A stretch of DNA of 64,000 bases from Epilithonimonas hominis (GCF_003730015.1 NZ_RJTU01000061.1:175673-239672); one strand, 5' to 3'. Positions 1-7,865 are shown, numbered from the stretch's first letter. Numbers and translations are program-made. The notes: generated from the letters alone by a model not told the origin.

Positions 1-282
1 ATGACCAACAAAGATTTTTCTTTCCTTAGGAACATCATCGTTATTGGTGGATTTGTTGCCTTGGGCGTGATTGTCGTTGGCGCGATTTTCGGGTTCAATC
101 TTGGACTTTGGTTCTCTTTGGCGATGGTTGGATTGGCGAGTGCAAGTATTCTTTATGAGACTTACAACATCAAAAATATCTATACAAAAAACCAATATGT
201 TGGCGCGGCTTTGCAAATGTTTGCTTCGATAATGCTTTTGTTCTGGTATATTCTGAGAATTTTTATGAGCAGAAGAAGCTAA
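1..282 (+). CDS. Bax inhibitor-1/YccA-like membrane protein, C-terminal part
   Basis: The frame is open at base 1, so the ATG there is probably an internal methionine and the gene probably begins outside the window. The visible 93 residues form three hydrophobic segments (about 10-32, 35-52 and 67-90). They resemble the C-terminal end of Bax inhibitor-1/YccA (TMBIM) proteins: a TxKDFSF-like start, then YETYNIKNIY where YccA has YDTQ-I, then a last helix ending in a basic tail. This is a family-level match by eye. Members are inner-membrane proteins linked to ion leak or stress tolerance, and no specific role can be read here. An alternative is a complete small three-helix membrane protein of unknown function. 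Confidence 0.6.
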   Translation: MTNKDFSFLRNIIVIGGFVALGVIVVGAIFGFNLGLWFSLAMVGLASASILYETYNIKNIYTKNQYVGAALQMFASIMLLFWYILRIFMSRRS

Positions 283-409
283 TCAAGAAGCTAGATTTTA
301 GAGATTAGAATTTAGACTTATCTATAATTAAACTCATCATTTTTTGGTGAGTTTTTTTGTGTCCGAAAAATTAAAATAAAAGTAAATTTTTTATTTCTAA
401 TAAAATTGT

Positions 410-417
410 TAGCTTTG
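410..417 (+). promoter_or_regulatory. Bacteroidetes -7 box for the TonB receptor gene
   Basis: TAGCTTTG matches TAnnTTTG and lies 17 bases before the start codon at 435. The upstream stretch is T-rich, as expected for a -33 region, but there is no strong TTTG. The transcript would have a very short 5' leader. Confidence 0.5.
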
Positions 418-434
418 TCTAACATTTTTGTTTT

Positions 435-2459
435 ATGAAATTAATTATCGCCTTACTACTATTTTTATCCGTTTTCATTAATGCTCAACTGGATTCTGCT
501 AATGTTTCTAAATCTGATACAATCAACAATTCTAAAAGCATTGACGAAGTCACCATTACTCAATTCTCTGTGAAGAAATTGAATAGTCCGATTTCGACAG
601 ATGTTTATTCGCAACAGTTTTTTCGGAAAAATCCGACGGCTAATATGTTTGAAGCAATTGCGATGGTCAACGGCGTGAAACCCCAATTGAATTGCGCGGT
701 TTGTAACACAGGTGACATTCACATCAACGGTTTGGAAGGCGCTTACACGATGATTTTGATTGACGGAATGCCGATTGTCAGTTCGCTTTCCACAGTTTAC
801 GGACTCAGTGGAATTCCGAATAGTTTGATTGATAGAATTGAGGTTACGAAAGGTCCGGCTTCGTCTATTTATGGTTCGGAAGCGATGGGTGGCGTTATTA
901 ATATCATTACAAAAAATGCTTTGCAGGCGCCGGATTTTGCGACCGATGTGATGACGGGAAATCAAGGTGAAATCAACCTTGATATTGCGAAGAAAGTGTT
1001 TGATAACAAGAATTTTTCCAGTTTGTTGAGTCTCAATTATTTCTATTTCGGGAACAGAATTGACCAGAATAAGGATAATTTCACGGACACACCTTTGCAA
1101 AACCGAATCTCCGTTTTCAACAAATGGAATTTTAAAAGAAAAGAAAACCGACAGGCGAGTTTTGCCTTGAGGTATTTTTATGAAGATAGATTTGGTGGTG
1201 AAATGCAGTGGCAAAGGAAAAATCGCGGTTCGGATGATGTTTATGGCGAAAGCATTTATACGAATCGTTTTGAGTTTTTTGGAATTTATCAATTGCCTTT
1301 GAAGGAGAAATTTCTGCTTCAATATTCTTACAATTACCATCATCAGGATTCGTTTTACGGGAACACTTCTTACTTGGCGACTCAGAAAGTTTTGTTTCTT
1401 CAAATGAATTGGGAAAAGCAATTGGGCAAACATCTTTTGAGAAGTGGAACAACTTTAAAATCGACTTTTTATGATGATAATACGCCAGGAACTGCCAACT
1501 CGATGGAAGAAAATCAGCCAATGAAATCTCCAATTTATGGTTTTTACCTTGAAGACGAATGGGAAATCAATCATAAAAACACCTTGCTTTTGGGTTACAG
1601 ATATGATTATCACAAGATTCACAAATCCGTGCATTCTCCGAGAGTGGCGTGGAAATTTGAGCCAAATCCTAACCATACTTTGAGGCTGAGTTTTGGAACT
1701 GGTTTCCGTGTTGTGAATCTTTTCACAGAAGACCACGCGGCGTTGACTGGTTCGCGGGAAGTGGTTATTGCGGATGATTTGAAGCCGGAAAAATCTTTAA
1801 ATACAAACCTGAGTTATCTGATGAAAATTCCAATCAAAGATTATTTTATTAATGTTGATGTGAACGGATTTTACTCTTATTTTAATAATAAAATTGTGGG
1901 CGATTTTGATTCGGAGCCTGATAAAATTATTTACGATAATTTGGCTGGACACGCGATTTCGAGAGGAATTTCTGCAGACGTCAGTACGAATTGGACTTTG
2001 CCGATTCAGTTGATGTTTGGAGTGACTTATATGGATGTTTCTCAGGAAAATGAAGGCGACAGAATCCAACAATTGCACGCACCGAAATGGAGCGGAACTT
2101 ACAATTTGAGTTATCAGTTTGCGAACAAATTTTCGATGGATTTGACTGGACAATTCTACGGACCAATGCGATTGCCAACTGTTCCAGATGATTTCCGACC
2201 GGAATATTCGCCTTGGTTTACGTTGATGAATATCCAGTTGACGAAGAAATTTGATAATGGTTTTGAGATTTATGGAGGCGTGCGAAATCTGTTAAACTTT
2301 ACGCCGAAAAATCCAATTCTAAGACCTTTTGACCCGTTTGATAATCAAGTGGATGATGTTGCAATTAATCCATACGGCTATACTTTTGATACGACTTATG
2401 GCTATGCGCCGATGCAGGAAATCCGGACGTTTTTGGGGATTCGTTATCAGATAAGATAG
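435..2459 (+). CDS. TonB-dependent outer-membrane receptor with CxxC in the plug
   Basis: This 674-residue protein starts with a signal peptide (cleavage near residue 17, after NA) and contains a plug domain followed by a long beta-barrel with aromatic strands. Plug hallmarks are LIDGMPIVSSLS, IDRIEVTKGPASSIYGSEAMGG and VINIITK. There is no N-terminal carboxypeptidase-like domain, so this is not a classical SusC. The plug carries Cys87 and Cys90 (NCAVCNTGDIHING). As I recall, plugs with a CxxCNT motif form a Bacteroidetes subfamily often found with metal genes, so metal or metal-complex uptake is a reasonable but unproven guess. The thioredoxin-like gene starts 32 bases downstream and is probably co-transcribed. 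Confidence 0.85.
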   Translation: MKLIIALLLFLSVFINAQLDSANVSKSDTINNSKSIDEVTITQFSVKKLNSPISTDVYSQQFFRKNPTANMFEAIAMVNGVKPQLNCAVCNTGDIHINGLEGAYTMILIDGMPIVSSLSTVYGLSGIPNSLIDRIEVTKGPASSIYGSEAMGGVINIITKNALQAPDFATDVMTGNQGEINLDIAKKVFDNKNFSSLLSLNYFYFGNRIDQNKDNFTDTPLQNRISVFNKWNFKRKENRQASFALRYFYEDRFGGEMQWQRKNRGSDDVYGESIYTNRFEFFGIYQLPLKEKFLLQYSYNYHHQDSFYGNTSYLATQKVLFLQMNWEKQLGKHLLRSGTTLKSTFYDDNTPGTANSMEENQPMKSPIYGFYLEDEWEINHKNTLLLGYRYDYHKIHKSVHSPRVAWKFEPNPNHTLRLSFGTGFRVVNLFTEDHAALTGSREVVIADDLKPEKSLNTNLSYLMKIPIKDYFINVDVNGFYSYFNNKIVGDFDSEPDKIIYDNLAGHAISRGISADVSTNWTLPIQLMFGVTYMDVSQENEGDRIQQLHAPKWSGTYNLSYQFANKFSMDLTGQFYGPMRLPTVPDDFRPEYSPWFTLMNIQLTKKFDNGFEIYGGVRNLLNFTPKNPILRPFDPFDNQVDDVAINPYGYTFDTTYGYAPMQEIRTFLGIRYQIR

Positions 2460-2488
2460 ATGTTAGAAATTAGATTTTAGAAGTTAGA
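2457..2488. repeat. 32-bp dispersed word repeat, copy 1
   Basis: This A/T/G-only stretch begins TAGATGTTAGAAATTAGA and is identical over 32 bases to 23121-23152. It overlaps the TAG stop of the TonB receptor gene and ends just before the next start codon. A shorter related version lies at 4388-4418. Confidence 0.75.
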
Positions 2489-2491
2489 TTA

Positions 2492-2968
2492 ATGAAAATA
2501 CTGACTTTCATATTATTAATGATTTCCGGGATTTTTAATTCGCAGGAAGTGAAGCATTATGGGTTTGAAAGTTTACCGGAAAAGTTGGAGAAACCGATTT
2601 TGATTTATATGAAAACCGATTGGTGCTCAATTTGTAAGGTTCAGAAATATCAAGTTGAGAAAGATTTGGAGTTGAGAAATCTGATGGATGAAAAGGTTTA
2701 TTTTATCACTTTTAATCCTGAAAAATATAAGGAATCGATTAAATTCTTTGGTGAAAATTACCATTATATTTCAAACGGAAATTCTGGCATTCACGAACTG
2801 GCATTTGAATTTTCATCCAACAAAAAACCTGTTTATCCGAGTTGGATTTTGATTGATAAAAATGGGAAAGTTTTGTTACGAAATGAGGGATTGGTTGATA
2901 ATGGGACTTTGAAATTATTGATAAGCACTTCGACTCCGCTCAGTGTGACAAATAAAAAAACCTTCTGA
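2492..2968 (+). CDS. Exported thioredoxin-fold protein
   Basis: The 158-residue protein has a signal peptide (residues 1 to about 17) and a thioredoxin-like core with the active-site motif W44-C45-S-I-C48-K. It also has the cis-proline region (KKPVYPSWILID) and a C-terminal GKVLLRNEG strand. It is likely a periplasmic thiol reductase or disulfide protein. It directly follows the TonB receptor whose plug has a CxxC pair, which suggests a common job. The C-terminal tail from about residue 145 (STSTPLSVT) is encoded by a dispersed repeat (2926-2950), so the original 3' end has been overwritten or extended. The stop codon lies inside the terminator hairpin. Confidence 0.8.
   Translation: MKILTFILLMISGIFNSQEVKHYGFESLPEKLEKPILIYMKTDWCSICKVQKYQVEKDLELRNLMDEKVYFITFNPEKYKESIKFFGENYHYISNGNSGIHELAFEFSSNKKPVYPSWILIDKNGKVLLRNEGLVDNGTLKLLISTSTPLSVTNKKTF
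2926..2950. repeat. TTCGAC-type repeat arm inside a coding end
   Basis: These 25 bases, beginning CACTTCGACTCCGCTCAG, are the exact reverse complement of 17024-17048 in the his operon. Here they are translated as the C-terminal tail of the thioredoxin-like protein. Confidence 0.85.
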
Positions 2969-2986
2969 AAATTAATCCAGAAGGTT
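2959..2986. terminator. Hairpin terminator between trx-like gene and mpl
   Basis: AACCTTCTG (2959-2967) pairs with CAGAAGGTT (2978-2986) around a 10-base loop. An A run lies on one side and a T-rich stretch on the other, so it can serve both converging genes. The thioredoxin-like stop codon is within the stem and loop. Confidence 0.75.
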
Positions 2987-3008
2987 GCTATTTGTATTTA
3001 ATAAAATC

Positions 3009-4346
3009 TTATTTCGTCAAATCCAAACCGCCGAAATTACCGGAACTCATCATCACAAAAGCGCCTTGGGATTTGTCCAAAGTTTCCCAGTAAGCGTGAA
3101 GGTCTTCGGCATTGGTAAAGACTTTCAGGTTTTCTTTTTTGAATTTTTCCTTAATCAAATCCGGAGAAATCGGGTCCATTCTTTTGATTTTCAAAGCGTC
3201 TTCTGAATAGAAAACGACCGCATTATCCAAACCATCCATTGCGTGGTCGTATTGCTCGAGGAAAACCGGATTCAGACTGGAATAGGTGTGCAATTCTAAA
3301 AATCCAAACGTTTCAGTTTTTGAAAATTGTTCTGCAAATGCGGAAACAGTCGCTTTCACTTTGCTTGGTGCGTGTGCGAAATCTTTGTAAAGCAGTCCAC
3401 CATCCGCTCTTTTAACAATTTCAAGACGTTTAGATGCTCCTTTAAAACTCATAATCGCTTCATAGAATTCCTCTTCCATTATTCCCAATTGAGAACAGAT
3501 GAATCTTGCGCCTTCCATATTCAGCAAATTGTGTTTTCCAAAAACAGACAGTGGAATATCGCCCATATCGGTTTTCAGATTGACGATTCCGTTTTCTATT
3601 TTGTAAGCTGGGGTTTTGTATGGGATTTTTCTGAAGAAATTCTCAGAAGCTTCCACCACTTTTACCACTTCTTCATCTTCTTCGTTATAAACCAAAACAC
3701 CGCCAGGCGTGATGCTCGCAACAAATTTTCTGAATTGGTCGATGTAATCATCAAAGGTTTTGAAAACATTGATGTGATCCCAAGCAATTCCGGAAATCAA
3801 AGCGATATTGGGTTGGTATAATAGAAATTTTGAACGTAAATCAATTGGAGAAGACAAATATTCATCACCTTCAAGAATCATAAAGTCATTGTCATCCGTG
3901 ATTTTCACCATACAATCAAAACCTTCCAATTGCGCGCCGACCATATAATCTATGTCTTTCTGATGGAAATTCAGAACGTGAAGAATCATTGATGTAATCG
4001 TCGTTTTCCCGTGAGAACCACCAATTACAACTCTCGTTTTCTCTTTGGATTGTTCGTAAAGAAACTCAGGATAAGAATAGATTTTCAATCCCAATTCTTT
4101 CGCTCTTGCTAATTCAGGATTGTCGGTGTGTGCGTGCATCCCGAGAATGACAGCATCAATATCCGAAGTCAGTTTTTCCGGAAACCAACCTAACTCTGCA
4201 GGAAGAATCCCTTTTCTTTCCAATCTGGATTTTGAAGGTTCGAAAATAGCATCGTCGGAACCGGTCACCTGATAGCCTTTATCTTTGAGAGCAATGGCAA
4301 GATTGTGCATCGCAGAACCGCCAATGGCAATGAAATGGGTTTTCAA
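3009..4346 (-). CDS. mpl: UDP-MurNAc:L-Ala-gamma-D-Glu-meso-DAP ligase
   Basis: The 445-residue protein is a Mur ligase that reattaches recycled murein tripeptide to UDP-MurNAc in the cytoplasm. It has the MurC/Mpl-type N-terminus HFIAIGGSAMHNLA, the ATP loop GGSHGKTT (109-116), a central ligase domain with LEGDEYLSSPID, and the C-terminal domain with DFAHAPSKV. HAPSK in place of HNPSE-type motifs favours Mpl over MurC. The start appears to be TTG: upstream in-frame codons reach a stop without an ATG, and MKTHFIAIGG fits the family N-terminus. It is a single gene with its own -7 box about 18 bases upstream. Confidence 0.9.
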   Translation of the reverse strand: MKTHFIAIGGSAMHNLAIALKDKGYQVTGSDDAIFEPSKSRLERKGILPAELGWFPEKLTSDIDAVILGMHAHTDNPELARAKELGLKIYSYPEFLYEQSKEKTRVVIGGSHGKTTITSMILHVLNFHQKDIDYMVGAQLEGFDCMVKITDDNDFMILEGDEYLSSPIDLRSKFLLYQPNIALISGIAWDHINVFKTFDDYIDQFRKFVASITPGGVLVYNEEDEEVVKVVEASENFFRKIPYKTPAYKIENGIVNLKTDMGDIPLSVFGKHNLLNMEGARFICSQLGIMEEEFYEAIMSFKGASKRLEIVKRADGGLLYKDFAHAPSKVKATVSAFAEQFSKTETFGFLELHTYSSLNPVFLEQYDHAMDGLDNAVVFYSEDALKIKRMDPISPDLIKEKFKKENLKVFTNAEDLHAYWETLDKSQGAFVMMSSGNFGGLDLTK

Positions 4347-4363
4347 TTCAATATAATTTTACA

Positions 4364-4371
4364 CAAAAGTA
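4364..4371 (-). promoter_or_regulatory. -7 box for mpl
   Basis: Read on the minus strand this is TACTTTTG, matching TAnnTTTG. The TTG start of mpl is 17 bases further on. Confidence 0.4.
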
Positions 4372-4443
4372 AGGAGTTTTCTTTGAAAGATGTTAGAAAT
4401 TAGAAGTGAGAAGTAAGATTTCCGTCATTAATCATAAAATAAA

Positions 4444-4469
4444 AAACCTGATTTTTTACAATCAGGTTT
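4444..4469 (-). terminator. Terminator downstream of the interrupted gene
   Basis: AAACCTGAT (4444-4452) and ATCAGGTTT (4461-4469) form a 9-bp stem. On the minus strand it is followed by a T run, so it terminates the pseudogene transcript. Confidence 0.75.
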
Positions 4470-4478
4470 CGAGGATAT

Positions 4479-4886
4479 TTATGATAAAGTGGTTTGGAGC
4501 TTAGGACGTTCGTATTCTATTTTCAGTTCTTCGCCTGTTAATGTAAAGTAGATATTCTGCAATTGGTGAAGATAACTACATTTGATATAGTTTCCGAAAA
4601 ACAAAAAACCTTCTAAAATTTTATTAGAATTGAGATCAAAATCATATCGGCAATAGTTTGGAAGGTCGAATCTTATTCTGCTTTAAGAACGATAAGCCTC
4701 CTTAAATCCCAATTTTGAAAACCATTCAGCAGTCAATGCAATTGGTTTTAGTTTTCTAGAATCAATAGCAGTTTCAGAATCAATTTTCACAAGGATTTCT
4801 TCATTAATATTTTCCATTCCGATAATTGGCACAATCGAGTCTTCATACATAAGCAGATTGTTGAGTCTAAGTTCTGTCGCTTCCAT
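4479..4886 (-). pseudogene. Small LTxEW/HQLQNxYF family protein, interrupted by an in-frame stop
   Basis: Codons 1-67 encode MEATELRLNNLL... ending LTAEWFSKLGFKEAYRS, then TAA at 4683-4685. The same frame stays open for another 67 codons and encodes a tail with SYLHQLQNIYFTLTGEEL, stopping at 4479. Both halves match what I recall of one small Bacteroidetes family of unknown function: N-terminal ELRIGN, middle LTEEWLLKFGF, C-terminal HQLQNLYFALTGEEL. The full length would be about 135 residues. The gene therefore carries a nonsense mutation, or a sequencing error, in the middle. It has its own terminator. No function is known; relatives occur in phage-like and accessory contexts, but nothing phage-like surrounds it here. 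Confidence 0.75.
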
Positions 4887-5178
4887 GTCTATAAGATATT
4901 AGTGATTTGTATAATTCAGTGTCACTAGCAGTAAACAAAAGCTTTGCCAAGTTCATGTAAAATAAATAATTAATTTAATTTATCATTGATGAATTAATTT
5001 TATGTAATCGAGCATATTTTGTTGTGTTTCTGACATTTCTTCATTGTTTCTGTATATTCTGTCTTTTATTATATTTTCAATTTTTTGTTTTTATGATTTT
5101 GTAATAATCAAATATAGAATTCAATGTTTGATGGCATTTTCTTTGAACTGGCTTAAATATAACATCAAATCTATAGTT

Positions 5179-6165
5179 ATGAAAAGTAAAGAAATAATAT
5201 CTATCCGTAATAAAACTGTAGTTATTACCGGTGCCTCAAGTGGTGTAGGAAGGGCTGCAGCAGAGGCATTTGCACAGGAGGGTTGTAATCTTGTATTGGC
5301 TGCCAGGGGGAAAGAAGCGTTAGAAGAAACTGTTGCCATCTGCAAAGGTTTTGGTGCATTTGCGATAGCGATTCCAACTAATGTTGCGGAATATAAGGAA
5401 GTGGAGCATCTTACAGAAAAAGCTTTGGAAATTACAGGAACCATTGATTTCTGGGTCAATAATGCAGGCGTAATGGCTACAGGAAGATTCGAGGAGACGC
5501 CTGTGGAGGTAATAGACCAGCTTATCAAAACTAATCTTTTAGGTTATATGCACGGAGCAAGAAGTGTGCTTCCGGTCTTTAAAAAACAAGGACATGGCAT
5601 TCTTATAAATAATATATCTATTGGCGGATGGATGCCTGCGCCTTATGGTGCTGCTTATTCTGCTTCAAAATATGGAATTCGTGGGATGGTGGAATGCCTT
5701 CAGGGTGAAGTTTCGGATCAGCCGGATATTCATTTGGTAGCGTTGTATCCCAGCATCCAGCGCTCTACAGGTAATATGCACTCGGCGAAATATTCTGGAT
5801 TAGATTTTAAAATTCCGCCAACAGCAGCCGACCCAAAAAAGCTGGCTGAGGAAATGGTGGCAATGGCTAAAAATCCTAAAAAAAGCAAATTTACGGATTG
5901 GTCATCACTGCTTATGAAGACGGCTTATGGTTTTTTTCCGAAAGTGGTTATCAATTCAACTTCAGCGGCATTACGTCTGCTGATGAAAGAAGACCGTACA
6001 ACAGATACGGATGGCAATATTCTTACACCATCCAAATCTCCAATGCAAGTGTACGGCGAAACGATATTGCCAGTGCCTAGTAAGAAATCTAAGATTTTAA
6101 TGGCAGGTATTTTGGCAGCTGGAGTCATTTTGATGATCTCGAAATCCCGAAAGCCGATATCGTGA
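5179..6165 (+). CDS. Short-chain dehydrogenase/reductase with C-terminal membrane anchor
   Basis: This 328-residue SDR has the NAD(P) motif TGASSGVG (17-24), NNAG (94-97), the catalytic serine near 147 and Y160-SAS-K164. The first 250 residues are a classical SDR fold. A hydrophobic segment near the C-terminus (KSKILMAGILAAGVILMIS) suggests membrane attachment. The substrate cannot be read from sequence. I chose the ATG at 5179 because the frame upstream, open to 5044, encodes an unlikely hydrophobic and basic extension. The 290 bases before it are very AT-rich, with no other feature that I see. It is monocistronic, followed by tRNA-Cys on the other strand. Confidence 0.85.
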   Translation: MKSKEIISIRNKTVVITGASSGVGRAAAEAFAQEGCNLVLAARGKEALEETVAICKGFGAFAIAIPTNVAEYKEVEHLTEKALEITGTIDFWVNNAGVMATGRFEETPVEVIDQLIKTNLLGYMHGARSVLPVFKKQGHGILINNISIGGWMPAPYGAAYSASKYGIRGMVECLQGEVSDQPDIHLVALYPSIQRSTGNMHSAKYSGLDFKIPPTAADPKKLAEEMVAMAKNPKKSKFTDWSSLLMKTAYGFFPKVVINSTSAALRLLMKEDRTTDTDGNILTPSKSPMQVYGETILPVPSKKSKILMAGILAAGVILMISKSRKPIS

Positions 6166-6250
6166 GAGATTTACAGAGTAATCTATAATCCTAACCATAA
6201 ATAGGTTGGTACTTATAACGTTTCCCTGTTTTTTCTCTTAACAAAATAAA

Positions 6251-6279
6251 AAACCCTGAATAAGAAATATTCAGGGTTT
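6251..6279 (-). terminator. Terminator of the tRNA-Cys transcript
   Basis: AAACCCTGAATA (6251-6262) pairs perfectly with TATTCAGGGTTT (6268-6279) around a 5-base loop. On the minus strand a T-rich tract follows. Confidence 0.85.
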
Positions 6280-6286
6280 CATTTTG

Positions 6287-6357
6287 AGGTGCCTAGCGGA
6301 TTCGAACCGCTGTAGATGGTGTTGCAGACCACTGCCTAGCCGCTCGGCCAAAGCACC
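6287..6357 (-). tRNA. tRNA-Cys (anticodon GCA)
   Basis: The minus strand folds as a 71-base tRNA. The acceptor stem is GGTGCTT/AGGCACC with discriminator T, as expected for tRNA-Cys. The anticodon arm is GTGGT-CTGCAAC-ACCAT, which gives anticodon GCA. The T arm contains GGTTCGAATCC. No CCA is encoded after the discriminator. Confidence 0.95.
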
Positions 6358-6470
6358 GTTTTATTGGAATGCAAATTTAGTGTTTTTTTTTAAATTTCAA
6401 ATTTTATAACTAGTTTTCTTCAACTTTTTTGAGAAAAAAACAGTGCAACTAAAATTAATGAATTGCAAAA

Positions 6471-6576
6471 ATAGCCCTGATGGCAGCGGTTACCCCGCAG
6501 TGAGATGGGAAGAACGGCATCGGAGGTGGAAGAAAGGGCACGAGGAGTATGAGCGAACAGCAGGTTCCCGGCTTCT
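6471..6576. repeat. GC-rich intergenic element
   Basis: A hand count gives about 59% G+C over 6471-6570, in sharp contrast to the flanks. It begins ATAGCCCTGATGGCAGCGG and ends GAGCGAACAGCAGG. From memory these are the end words of a dispersed intergenic element common in flavobacterial genomes, with variable middles. No open frame or tRNA-like fold was seen. The remaining bases between the SDR gene and ribBA hold the tRNA, its terminator and a promoter. Confidence 0.5.
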
Positions 6577-6639
6577 AAATATTAATGTTTTGAATTTCTT
6601 TAATTATTGATTCCAATCTTTATTTCGGTTCCAAATAAG

Positions 6640-6647
6640 TATCTTTG
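6640..6647 (+). promoter_or_regulatory. -7 box for ribBA
   Basis: TATCTTTG matches TAnnTTTG, and the ATG follows 19 bases later. It lies downstream of the GC-rich element, so that element is probably not in the ribBA leader. Confidence 0.55.
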
Positions 6648-6666
6648 CAGAAATTTTTTAGAAATA

Positions 6667-7788
6667 ATGGATAGAATCCAACTGAATACAATTGAAGAAG
6701 CGCTGGAAGATCTTAAAGCGGGTAAAATGGTAATTGTGGTAGACGATGAGGATAGGGAAAATGAAGGCGATCTTGTCGCAGCTGCAGAACTTACTACGGC
6801 AGAAACAGTCAATTTTATGGCCACTTTTGCCAGAGGTTTGATCTGTATGCCTATCACAGAAAAACGGTGCGACGAGCTGGAACTGCATTCTATGGTTGCT
6901 AATTCTACGGATCCTAAAGAAACCGCTTTTACCATTTCTGTAGATCTTCTTGGAAAAGGTGCTACCACAGGAATCTCTGCGAGTGACCGTGCAAAAACAA
7001 TACAAGCCATTATGGACCCCGAAACCAAACCTGGTGATCTTATGAGACCGGGCCATATTTTCCCTCTCCGGGCAAGAGAAGGCGGCGTGCTGAAAAGAGC
7101 CGGACATACGGAAGCTGCCATAGACCTTACAAGACTTGCAGGATTGAAAGAGGGTGGTGTGATCTGCGAAATTCTGAATGAAGACGGAACCATGGCAAGA
7201 TTGCCACAGCTGAGAGAGTTTGGTAAAAAACATGATTTGAAAGTGGTTTCTATTGAGGATTTGATTCATTATAGATTGAGACAGGGCGATCTTGTAGAAA
7301 GAATAGAAGAGCGTGATATCAAAACGCATTTTGGGGATTTCAAATTTTATGTTTTTGAAGAAAAACCAACAGAACAAATCCATTATGCACTAACGAAGGG
7401 AACTTGGACTACAGATGAAGCCGTGCTGGTGAGAGTGCAATCTTCGGGAACTTATTTTGATGTATTCAGTCGTTTGTCTAATGGTGAGCATCCATTGATG
7501 CAGAAAGTTACAGACTTGATAAATGCGGAAGGTAAAGGCGCTGTGGTTTTCATCAACAATGTTTCTAACAAAGAAAATACATTGAGCAGGATTCAGCATT
7601 TCCTTAATTTCCAGGATGGAACTAATGATCAGCCGACCATTGCTCCTAATTTCAGGGATTATGGTATCGGGACTCAGATCCTTAAAGATCTTGGAATTAA
7701 TAAGTTCAAAGTCATTACTCAAAATCCGAACATAAAACCGATTATTTCCGGCTATGATGTGGAAGTGAGTGAAATGATTGCCTTGTAG
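6667..7788 (+). CDS. ribBA: DHBP synthase fused to a degenerate GTP cyclohydrolase II domain
   Basis: Residues 1-200 are 3,4-dihydroxy-2-butanone 4-phosphate synthase, which makes the four-carbon riboflavin precursor from ribulose 5-phosphate. Its motifs are intact: DDEDRENEGD (26-35), FARGLICMP, TGISASDRAKTI and GHIFPLRAREGGVL. Residues 205-373 have the GTP cyclohydrolase II fold but contain no cysteine. The position of the zinc-site motif (VRVHSECLTGD...CDCG in active enzymes) reads VRVQSSGTYFDVF, and the RQEGRGIG motif is replaced by INNVSNKENT. The RYGIG-like RDYGIGTQIL part remains. The protein is thus probably RibB-active only, with the second half structural or regulatory. I chose the ATG at 6667 because the family N-terminus begins there. 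Confidence 0.9.
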   Translation: MDRIQLNTIEEALEDLKAGKMVIVVDDEDRENEGDLVAAAELTTAETVNFMATFARGLICMPITEKRCDELELHSMVANSTDPKETAFTISVDLLGKGATTGISASDRAKTIQAIMDPETKPGDLMRPGHIFPLRAREGGVLKRAGHTEAAIDLTRLAGLKEGGVICEILNEDGTMARLPQLREFGKKHDLKVVSIEDLIHYRLRQGDLVERIEERDIKTHFGDFKFYVFEEKPTEQIHYALTKGTWTTDEAVLVRVQSSGTYFDVFSRLSNGEHPLMQKVTDLINAEGKGAVVFINNVSNKENTLSRIQHFLNFQDGTNDQPTIAPNFRDYGIGTQILKDLGINKFKVITQNPNIKPIISGYDVEVSEMIAL

Positions 7789-7841
7789 ACATAAAGTTAA
7801 TATGAGTATAGATAATAGATTTTTATCTTGATTATAACAAG

Positions 7842-7865
7842 AAAGCGCTCCAATCGGAACGCTTT
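7842..7865 (+). terminator. Terminator after ribBA
   Basis: AAAGCG...CGCTTT, with inner TCC/GGA pairs and one mismatch, is followed by nine T residues at 7863-7871. It may act weakly on the converging peptidase gene too. Confidence 0.75.

Noticed and set aside
465..1433. Long open frame (322 codons) on the minus strand under the TonB receptor gene
   Set aside because: Codon and residue composition is basic and low quality, with no motif. The plus-strand frame is a clear receptor, so this is an antisense shadow.
4479..4886. Prophage remnant
   Set aside because: The family can occur in phages, but no integrase, att repeats or phage structural genes are near.
6471..6660. FMN riboswitch upstream of ribBA
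   Set aside because: None of the conserved RFN words were found, and the -7 box lies downstream of the GC-rich element.
6600..7193. 197-codon minus-strand frame, rich in Ser, opposite ribBA
   Set aside because: Composition is typical of a reversed coding strand; ribBA motifs are on the plus strand.
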